Shown here piece by piece: positions 53,850 to 62,012 of a DNA stretch of 64,000 bases. The first letter of the stretch is position 1. The number at the start of each line of letters is the position of its first letter. The notes under the pieces were generated by a model that was not told the DNA's origin, made no database searches, and saw nothing but the letters and a program-made list of their open reading frames with translations. A program made the position numbers and the translations under genes. Source of the DNA: Oasisia sp. SBJ-2009 (Eukaryota > Annelida > Polychaeta > Sabellida > Siboglinidae); assembly GCA_964017155.1 (NCBI GenBank), contig OZ024862.1:250501-314500 (forward strand), written 5' to 3'.

Positions 53850-56800
53850 AAGTCCGATCCGTCTACGGGGGATCAGTTTTGAGAATCGAGAGAAACGGCC
53901 AAGTTCGACGCGCCGGTCGGTCTTCTCGGGCGTATTCCACGCACGGAGTGTAACTACGACTCTCTCGACTAAACCAACTGACCGTGCGCGTCGTCTTGCC
54001 AACTTTTGGAAACAAATCGAGGAAAACGACAAAGTCCGATCCGTCTACGGGGGATCAGTTGGGGAAGCGTAAATGTCTGTTTACATTCTTTTCAACAGAA
54101 TTCCGTGCCGACCGCTGGGTAAACGGCGGGAGTAATAATGAACCACTAACTAGATGAGGTGTCAAGACATTTGGCGACCTTAACAGGGTGATAGTTGCAC
54201 AAATCGAGGAAAACGACAAAGTCCGATCCGTCTACGGGGGATCAGTTTTGAGAATCGAGAGAAACGGCCAAGTTCGACGCGCCGGTCGGTCTTCTCGGGC
54301 GTATTCCACGCACGGAGTGTAACTACGACTCTCTCGACGAAACCAACTGACCGTGCGCGTCGTCTTGCCAACTTTTGGAAACAAATCGAGGAAAACGACA
54401 AAGTCCGATCCGTCTACGGGGGATCAGTTGGGGAAGCGTAAATGTCTGTTTACATTCTTTTCAACAGAATTCCGTGCCGACCGCTGGGTAAACGGCGGGA
54501 GTAATAATGAACCACTAACTAGATGAGGTGACGAGGCATTTGGCGACCTTAACAGGGTGATAGTTGCACAAATCGAGGAAAACGACAAAGTCCGATCCGT
54601 CTACGGGGGATCAGTTTTGAGAATCGAGAGAAACGGCCAAGTTCGACGCGCCGGTCGGTCTTCTCGGGCGTGTGCCACGCAAGGGGTGTAACTACGACTC
54701 TCTCGACGAAACCAACTGACCGTGCGCGTCGTCTTGCCAACTTTTGGAAACAAATCGAGGAAAACGACAAAGTCCGATCCGTCTACGGGGGATCAGTTGG
54801 GGAAGTCTGTTTACATTCTTTTCAACAGAATTCCGTGCCGACCGCTGGGTAAACGGCGGGAGTAATAATGAACCACTAACTAGATGAGGTGACGATGCAT
54901 TTGGCGACCTTAACAGGGTGATAGTTGCACAAATCGAGGAAAACGACAAAGTCCGATCCGTCTACGGGGGATCAGTTTTGAGAATCGAGAGAAACGGCCA
55001 AGTTCGACGCGCCGGTCGGTCTTCTCGGGCGTATTCCACGCACGGAGTGTAACTACGACTCTCTCGACGAAACCAACTGACCGTGCGCGTCGTCTTGCCA
55101 ACTTTTGGAAACAAATCGAGGAAAACGACAAAGTCCGATCCGTCTACGGGGGATCAGTTGGGGAAGTCTGTTTACATTATTTTCAACAGAATTCCGTGCC
55201 GACCGCTGGGAAAACGGCGGGAGTAATAACGAACCACTAACTAGGTGAGGTGACGAGGCATTTGGCGACCTTAACAGGGTGATAGTTGCAGAAATCGAGG
55301 AAAACGACAAAGTCCGATCCGTCTACGGGGGATCAGTTTTGAGAATCGAGAGAAACGGCCAAGTTCGACGCGCCGGTCGGTCTTCTCGGGCGTATTCCAC
55401 GCACGGAGTGTAACTACGACTCTCTCGACGAAACCAACTGACCGTGCGCGTCGTCTTGCCAACTTTTGGAAACAAATCGAGGAAAACGACAAAGTCCGAT
55501 CCGTCTACGGGGGATCAGTTGGGGAAGTCTGTTTACATTCTTTTCAACAGAATTCCGTGCCGACCGCTGGGTAAACGGCGGGAGTAATAAAGAACCACTA
55601 ACTAGATGAGGTGTCAAGACATTTGGCGACTTTAACAGGGTGATAGTTGTACAAATCGAGCAAAACGACAAAGTCCGATCCGTCTACGGGGGATCAGTTT
55701 TGAGAATCGAGAGAAACGGCCAAGTTCGACGCGCCGGTCGGTCTTCTCGGGCGTGTGCCACGCAAGGGGTGTAACTACGACTCTCTCGACGAAACCAACT
55801 GACCGTGCGCGTCGTCTTGCCAACTTTTGGAAACAAATCGAAGAAAACGACAAATCCGATCCGTCTACGGGGGATCAGTTGGGGAAGTCTGTTTACATTC
55901 TTTTCAACAGAATTCCGTGCCGACCGCTGGGTAAACGGCGGGAGTAATAATGAACCACTAACTAGATGAGGTGACGATGCATTTGGCGACCTTAACAGGG
56001 TGATAGTTGCAGAAATCGAGGAAAACGACAAAGTCCGATCCGTCTACGGGGGATCAGTTTTGAGAATCGAGAGAAACGGCCAAGTTCGACGCGCCGGTCG
56101 GTCTTCTCGGGCGTATTCCACGCACGGAGTGTAACTACGACTCTCTCGACGAAACCAACTGACCGTGCGCGTCGTCTTGCCAACTTTTGGAAACAAATCG
56201 AGGAAAACGACAAAGTCCGATCCGTCTAAGGGGGATCAGTTGGGGAAGTCTGTTTACATTCTTTTCAACAGAATTCCGTGCCGACCGCTGGGTAAACGGC
56301 GGGAGTAATAATGAACCACTAACTAGATGCGGTGACGAGGCATTTGGCGACCTTAACAGGGTGATAGTTGCACAAATCGAGGAAAACGACAAAGTCCGAT
56401 CCGTCTACGGGGGATCAGTTTTGAGAATCGAGAGAAACGGCCAAGTTCGACGCGCCGGTCGGTCTTCTCGGGCGTATTCCACGCACGGAGTGTAACTACG
56501 ACTCTCTCGACGAAACCAACTGACCGTGCGCGTCGTCTTGCCAACTTTTGGAAACAAATCGAGGAAAACGACAAAGTCCGATCCGTCTACGGGGGATCAG
56601 TTTTGAGAATCGAGAGAAACGGCCAAGTTCGACGCGCCGGTCGGTCTTCTCGGGCGTATTCCACGCACGGAGTGTAACTACGACTCTCTCGACGAAACCA
56701 ACTGACCGTGCGCGTCGTCTTGCCAACTTTTGGAAACAAATCGAGGAAAACGACAAAGTCCGATCCGGCTACGGGGGATCAGTTGGGGAAGTCTGTTTAC

Positions 56801-57600
56801 ATTCTTTTCAACAAAATTCCGTGCCGACCGCTGGGTAAACGGCGGGAGTAATAATGAACCACTAACTAGATGAGGTGACGAGGCATTTGGCGACCTTAAC
56901 AGGGTGATAGTTGCACAAATCGAGGAAAACGACAAAGTCCGATCCGTCTACGGGGGATCAGTTTTGAGAATCGAGAGAAACGGCCAAGTTCGACGCGCCG
57001 GTCGGTCTTCTCGGGCGTATTCCACGCACGGAGTGTAACTACGACTCTCTCGACTAAACCAACTGACCGTGCGCGTCGTCTTGCCAACTTTTGGAAACAA
57101 ATCGAGGAAAACGACAAAGTCCGATCCGTCTACGGGGGATCAGTTGGGGAAGCGTAAATGTCTGTTTACATTCTTTTCAACAGAATTCCGTGCCGACCGC
57201 TGGGTAAACGGCGGGAGTAATAATGAACCACTAACCAGATGAGGTGTCAAGACATTTGGCGACCTTAACAGGGTGATAGTTGCACAAATCGAGGAAAACG
57301 ACAAAGTCCGATCCGTCTACGGGGGATCAGTTTTGAGAATCGAGAGAAACGGCCAAGTTCGACGCGCCGGTCGGTCTTCTCGGGCGTATTCCACGCACGG
57401 AGTGTAACTACGACTCTCTCGACGAAACCAACTGACCGTGCGCGTCGTCTTGCCAACTTTTGGAAACAAATCGAGGAAAACGACAAAGTCCGATCCGGCT
57501 ACGGGGGATCAGTTGGGGAAGTCTGTTTACATTCTTTTCAACAGAATTCCGTGCCGACCGCTGGGTAAACGGCGGGAGTAATAATGAACCACTAACTAGA
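53850..57600. repeat. Segments copied from 46.2-50.4 kb
   Basis: About 53.85-56.2 kb resembles 46.2-48.6 kb (offset 7636), including the ttattttcaac variant (47543/55179) and the 1 bp-deleted core. About 56.2-57.6 kb then resembles 48.9-50.4 kb (offset 7275), one AB dimer of 361 bp having been lost. The join lies near 56.2 kb. Confidence 0.75.
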
Positions 57601-60600
57601 TGAGGTGACGAGGCATTTGGCGACCTTAACAGGGTGATAGTTGCACAAATCGAGTAAAACGACAAAGTCCGATCCGTCTACGGGGGATCAGTTTTGAGAA
57701 TCGAGAGAAACGGCCAAGTTCGACGCGCCGGTCGGTCTTCTCGGGCGTATTCCACGCACGGAGTGTAACTACGACTCTCTCGACTAAACCAACTGACCGT
57801 GCGCGTCGTCTTGCCAACTTTTGGAAACAAATCGAGGAAAACGACAAAGTCCGATCCGTCTACGGGGGATCAGTTGGGGAAGCGTAAATGTCTGTTTACA
57901 TTCTTTTCAACAGAATTCCGTGCCGACCGCTGGGTAAACGGCGGGAGTAATAATGAACCACTAACTAGATGAGGTGTCAAGACATTTGGCGACCTTAACA
58001 GGGTGATAGTTGCACAAATCGAGGAAAACGACAAAGTCCGATCCGTCTACGGGGGATCAGTTTTGAGAATCGAGAGAAACGGCCAAGTTCGACGCGCCGG
58101 TCGGTCTTCTCGGGCGTATTCCACGCACGGAGTGTAACTACGACTCTCTCGACGAAACCAACTGAACGTGCGCGTCGTCTTGCCAACTTTTGGAAACAAA
58201 TCGAGGAAAACGACAAAGTCCGATCCGTCTAAGGGGGATCAGTTGGGGAAGTCTGTTTACATTCTTTTCAACAGAATTCCGTGCCGACCGCTGGGTAAAC
58301 GGCGGGAGTAATAATGAACCACTAACTAGATGCGGTGACGAGGCATTTGGCGACCTTAACAGGGTGATAGTTGCACAAATCGAGGAAAACGACAAAGTCC
58401 GATCCGTCTACGGGGGATCAGTTTTGAGAATCGAGAGAAACGGCCAAGTTCGACGCGCCGGTCGGTCTTCTCGGGCGTATTCCACGCACGGAGTGTAACT
58501 ACGACTCTCTCGACGAAACCAACTGACCGTGCGCGTCGTCTTGCCAACTTTTGGAAACAAATCGAAGAAAACGACAAATCCGATCCGTCTACGGGGGATC
58601 AGTTGGGGAAGTCTGTTTACATTCTTTTCAACAGAATTCCGTGCCGACCGCTGGGTAAACGGCGGGAGTAACAATGAACCACTAACTAGATGAGGTGACG
58701 ATGCATTTGGCGACCTTAACAGGGTGATAGTTGCAGAAATCGAGGAAAACGACAAAGTCCGATCCGTCTACGGGGGATCAGTTTTGAGAATCGAGAGAAA
58801 CGGCCAAGTTCGACGCGCCGGTCGGTCTTCTCGGGCGTATTCCACGCACGGAGTGTAACTACGACTCTCTCGACGAAACCAACTGACCGTGCGCGTCGTC
58901 TTGCCAACTTTTGGAAACAAATCGAGGAAAACGACAAAGTCCGATCCGTCTAAGGGGGATCAGTTGGGGAAGTCTGTTTACATTCTTTTCAACAGAATTC
59001 CGTGCCGACCGCTGGGTAAACGGCGGGAGTAATAATGAACCACTAACTAGATGCGGTGACGAGGCATTTGGCGACCTTAACAGGGTGATAGTTGCACAAA
59101 TCGAGGAAAACGACAAAGTCCGATCCGTCTACGGGGGATCAGTTTTGAGAATCGAGAGAAACGGCCAAGTTCGACGCGCCGGTCGGTCTTCTCGGGCGTA
59201 TTCCACGCACGGAGTGTAACTACGACTCTCTCGACGAAACCAACTGACCGTGCGCGTCGTCTTGCCAACTTTTGGAAACAAATCGAGGAAAACGACAAAG
59301 TCCGATCCGTCTACGGGGGATCAGTTTTGAGAATCGAGAGAAACGGCCAAGTTCGACGCGCCGGTCGGTCTTCTCGGGCGTATTCCACGCACGGAGTGTA
59401 ACTACGACTCTCTCGACGAAACCAACTGACCGTGCGCGTCGTCTTGCCAACTTTTGGAAACAAATCGAGGAAAACGACAAAGTCCGATCCGGCTACGGGG
59501 GATCAGTTGGGGAAGTCTGTTTACATTCTTTTCAACAAAATTCCGTGCCGACCGCTGGGTAAACGGCGGGAGTAATAATGAACCACTAACTAGATGAGGT
59601 GACGAGGCATTTGGCGACCTTAACAGGGTGATAGTTGCACAAATCGAGGAAAACGACAAAGTCCGATCCGTCTACGGGGGATCAATTTTGAGAATCGAGA
59701 GAAACGGCCAAGTTCGACGCGCCGGTCGGTCTTCTCGGGCGTATTCCACGCACGGAGTGTAACTACGACTCTCTCGACTAAACCAACTGACCGTGCGCGT
59801 CGTCTTGCCAACTTTTGGAAACAAATCGAGGAAAACGACAAAGTCCGATCCGTCTACGGGGGATCAGTTGGGGAAGCGTAAATGTCTGTTTACATTCTTT
59901 TCAACAGAATTCCGTGCCGACCGCTGGGTAAACGGCGGGAGTAATAATGAACCACTAACCAGATGAGGTGTCAAGACATTTGGCGACCTTAACAGGGTGA
60001 TAGTTGCACAAATCGAGGAAAACGACAAAGTCCGATCCGTCTACGGGGGATCAGTTTTGAGAATCGAGAGAAACGGCCAAGTTCGACGCGCCGGTCGGTC
60101 TTCTCGGGCGTATTCCACGCACGGAGTGTAACTACGACTCTCTCGACGAAACCAACTGACCGTGCGCGTCGTCTTGCCAACTTTTGGAAACAAATCGAGG
60201 AAAACGACAAAGTCCGATCCGGCTACGGGGGATCAGTTGGGGAAGTCTGTTTACATTCTTTTCAACAGAATTCCGTGCCGACCGCTGGGTAAACGGCGGG
60301 AGTAATAATGAACCACTAACTAGATGAGGTGACGAGGCATTTGGCGACCTTAACAGGGTGATAGTTGCACAAATCGAGTAAAACGACAAAGTCCGATCCG
60401 TCTACGGGGGATCAGTTTTGAGAATCGAGAGAAACGGCCAAGTTCGACGCGCCGGTCGGTCTTCTCGGGCGTATTCCACGCACGGAGTGTAACTACGACT
60501 CTCTCGACTAAACCAACTGACCGTGCGCGTCGTCTTGCCAACTTTTGGAAACAAATCGAGGAAAACGACAAAGTCCGATCCGTCTACGGGGGATCAGTTG

Positions 60601-61284
60601 GGGAAGCGTAAATGTCTGTTTACATTCTTTTCAACAGAATTCCGTGCCGACCGCTGGGTAAACGGCGGGAGTAATAATGAACCACTAACTAGATGAGGTG
60701 TCAAGACATTTGGCGACCTTAACAGGGTGATAGTTGCACAAATCGAGGAAAACGACAAAGTCCGATCCGTCTACGGGGGATCAGTTTTGAGAATCGAGAG
60801 AAACGGCCAAGTTCGACGCGCCGGTCGGTCTTCTCGGGCGTATTCCACGCACGGAGTGTAACTACGACTCTCTCGACGAAACCAACTGAACGTGCGCGTC
60901 GTCTTGCCAACTTTTGGAAACAAATCGAGGAAAACGACAAAGTCCGATCCGTCTAAGGGGGATCAGTTGGGGAAGTCTGTTTACATTCTTTTCAACAGAA
61001 TTCCGTGCCGACCGCTGGGTAAACGGCGGGAGTAATAATGAACCACTAACTAGATGCGGTGACGAGGCATTTGGCGACCTTAACAGGGTGATAGTTGCAC
61101 AAATCGAGGAAAACGACAAAGTCCGATCCGTCTACGGGGGATCAGTTTTGAGAATCGAGAGAAACGGCCAAGTTCGACGCGCCGGTCGGTCTTCTCGGGC
61201 GTATTCCACGCACGGAGTGTAACTACGACTCTCTCGACGAAACCAACTGACCGTGCGCGTCGTCTTGCCAACTTTTGGAAACAA
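55770..61284. repeat. 2724 bp block in tandem duplication
   Basis: About 55770-58560 and 58494-61284 match at offset 2724. Both share ctaaggggg, caacaaaattcc (56812/59536), gagtaaaacgac (57653/60377) and actgaacgtg (58163/60887). The second copy lacks the 1 bp-deleted core found at 58562. The single change gagtaacaatg at 58669 is private. Confidence 0.83.
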
Positions 61285-61329
61285 ATCGAGGAAAACGACA
61301 AAGTCCGATCCGTCTACGGGGGATCAGTT
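61283..61329 (+). repeat. Shared 47 bp core (reference copy)
   Basis: This is a consensus copy of the segment common to all modules. It begins aaatcgaggaaaacgac and ends gggggatcagtt, and it separates every A, B and B' flank in the window. Frequent variants are gagC for gagG (mostly after B modules in the left part and in blocks derived from it), GGctac for GTctac, taAgggg for taCgggg, and a 1 bp deletion form. The flanks on either side differ strongly between A and B while the core is nearly identical. It is therefore either the most recently homogenised part, the usual recombination site, or under constraint. Function unknown. Confidence 0.95.
61307..61325 (+). other. Inverted repeat in the core (GATCC / GGATC)
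   Basis: Core positions 25-29 (gatcc) and 39-43 (ggatc) are perfect inverted repeats around a 9-base spacer (gtctacggg). They could form a small hairpin or a dyad for a DNA-binding protein. The arms are kept in nearly all cores; one exception is ggggaccag at 32998 and its copy at 41155. With only 5 bp arms the structure may be incidental. Confidence 0.5.
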
Positions 61330-61464
61330 TTGAGAATCGAGAGAAACGGCCAAGTTCGACGCGCCGGTCGGTCTTCTCGGGCGTATTCCACGCACGGAGT
61401 GTAACTACGACTCTCTCGACGAAACCAACTGACCGTGCGCGTCGTCTTGCCAACTTTTGGAAAC
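61330..61464 (+). repeat. Module A (reference copy, 135 bp)
   Basis: Consensus A begins ttgagaatcgagag and ends ccaacttttggaaac just before the next core. Subtypes are marked at module positions 54-69. The commonest, cgtattccacgcacgg, dominates the right half. The forms ccacgctcgg and ccacggacgg occur in the left half and its copies. The form cgtgtgccacgcaagg is scattered throughout. A second marker is tcgacTaaacc versus tcgacGaaacc at module position 92. Positions 74-102 resemble 28S rRNA helix 69-71. A may stand alone between B modules or be doubled (AAB), and is tripled at two places. Confidence 0.93.
61403..61431 (+). other. 28S rRNA helix 69-71-like segment in module A, diverged
   Basis: The 29 bases starting aactacgactctct match the conserved eukaryotic 28S sequence around the R2/I-PpoI site (AACTATGACTCTCT, then TTAAGG, then TAGCCAAATG) at 22 of 29 positions without gaps, by my hand alignment. 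The TTAAGG centre reads cgacga here. Just upstream, ggagtgt-aactacg-actctc retains the helix 69 stem pairing (GGAGT with ACTCT) with two extra loop bases. The match recurs in every full A module. The 28S sequence is recalled rather than searched. Confidence 0.6.
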
Positions 61465-61559
61465 AAATCGAGGAAAACGACAAAGTCCGATCCGGCTACG
61501 GGGGATCAGTTGGGGAAGTCTGTTTACATTCTTTTCAACAGAATTCCGTGCCGACCGCT

Positions 61560-61578
61560 GGGTAAACGGCGGGAGTAA
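61560..61578 (+). other. 28S rRNA-like segment in B, plus strand (exact 19-mer)
   Basis: GGGTAAACGGCGGGAGTAA is identical to the universally conserved eukaryotic 28S sequence just upstream of the R2 insertion site. The next bases (taatga against CTATGA) keep 23 of 25 positions. A weaker match (agaattc against AGAAATTC) may extend it upstream. It occurs in almost every B and B' copy; variants include ggAtaaac near the left end, gggAaaac and ggTtaaac. Confidence 0.85.
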
Positions 61579-61586
61579 TAATGAAC

Positions 61587-61643
61587 CACTAACTAGATGA
61601 GGTGACGAGGCATTTGGCGACCTTAACAGGGTGATAGTTGCAC
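61587..61643 (-). other. 28S rRNA R2/I-PpoI target-like segment in B, minus strand
   Basis: Read on the minus strand, this stretch runs from gtgcaactatcaccc through tgttaaggtcgcc to aaatgcctcgtca. By hand alignment it matches 35 of 41 bases of 28S rRNA (AACTATGACTCTC, TTAAGGTAGCC, AAATGCCTCGTCA). After a 5-base insertion (cctca) it continues as tctagttagtg (10 of 11 against TCTAATTAGTG). The R2 cleavage context GG/TAGCC reads GG/TCGCC in the B copies I examined. The gtg-caactat-cac hairpin keeps a helix 69-like loop. No R2-like insertion is present. Confidence 0.85.
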
Positions 61644-61872
61644 AAATCGAGGAAAACGACAAAGTCCGATCCGTCTACGGGGGATCAGTTTTGAGAATCG
61701 AGAGAAACGGCCAAGTTCGACGCGCCGGTCGGTCTTCTCGGGCGTATTCCACGCACGGAGTGTAACTACGACTCTCTCGACTAAACCAACTGACCGTGCG
61801 CGTCGTCTTGCCAACTTTTGGAAACAAATCGAGGAAAACGACAAAGTCCGATCCGTCTACGGGGGATCAGTT

Positions 61873-62012
61873 GGGGAAGCGTAAATGTCTGTTTACATTC
61901 TTTTCAACAGAATTCCGTGCCGACCGCTGGGTAAACGGCGGGAGTAATAATGAACCACTAACCAGATGAGGTGTCAAGACATTTGGCGACCTTAACAGGG
62001 TGATAGTTGCAC
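61873..62012 (+). repeat. Module B' (B with 8 bp insertion, reference copy, 140 bp)
   Basis: B' is identical in design to B but reads ggggaag-cgtaaatg-tctgtttac, adding 8 bp after position 7. The insertion creates the inverted repeat gtaaa-tgtctg-tttac. By eye there are roughly forty B' copies, for example at 276, 645, 1014, 5343, 19888, 28474 and 52601. In the right half many B' copies also carry the tcaagacat marker, but others have gacgaggcat, so the insertion and that marker have recombined. Confidence 0.92.

Larger units (their letters stand above)
61512..61643 (+). repeat. Module B (reference copy, 132 bp)
   Basis: Consensus B begins ggggaagtctgtttac and ends gggtgatagttgcac before the next core. 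Subtype markers along it are: gtgCcgacc or gtgGcgacc; gggTaaacgg or gggAaaacgg; aaTgaacc, aaCgaacc or aaAgaacc; agatgAgg or agatgCgg; gacgaggcat, gacgatgcat or tcaagacat; gcacaaat, gcagaaat or gtacaaat. The markers are shuffled among copies, which indicates recombination or gene conversion between modules. Two thirds of B is similar to 28S rRNA, in two opposite orientations. Confidence 0.93.

Noticed and set aside
61283..61329. Core match to another 28S region (gactttgt on the minus strand, as in GTCCGACTTTGT)
   Set aside because: Only about 8 bases agree and the flanks do not, so it is compatible with chance.
61367..61383. CENP-B box-like motif in module A (ggtcggtcttctcgggc)
   Set aside because: It fits only 7 of the 9 key positions of NTTCGNNNNANNCGGGN. 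About one such match is expected by chance in a repeat unit of this size.
61560..61643. A functional 28S rRNA gene or R2-interrupted rDNA unit
   Set aside because: Only fragments of about 20-57 bases are present, in opposite orientations and with substitutions. The rest of the module has no recognisable rRNA sequence.
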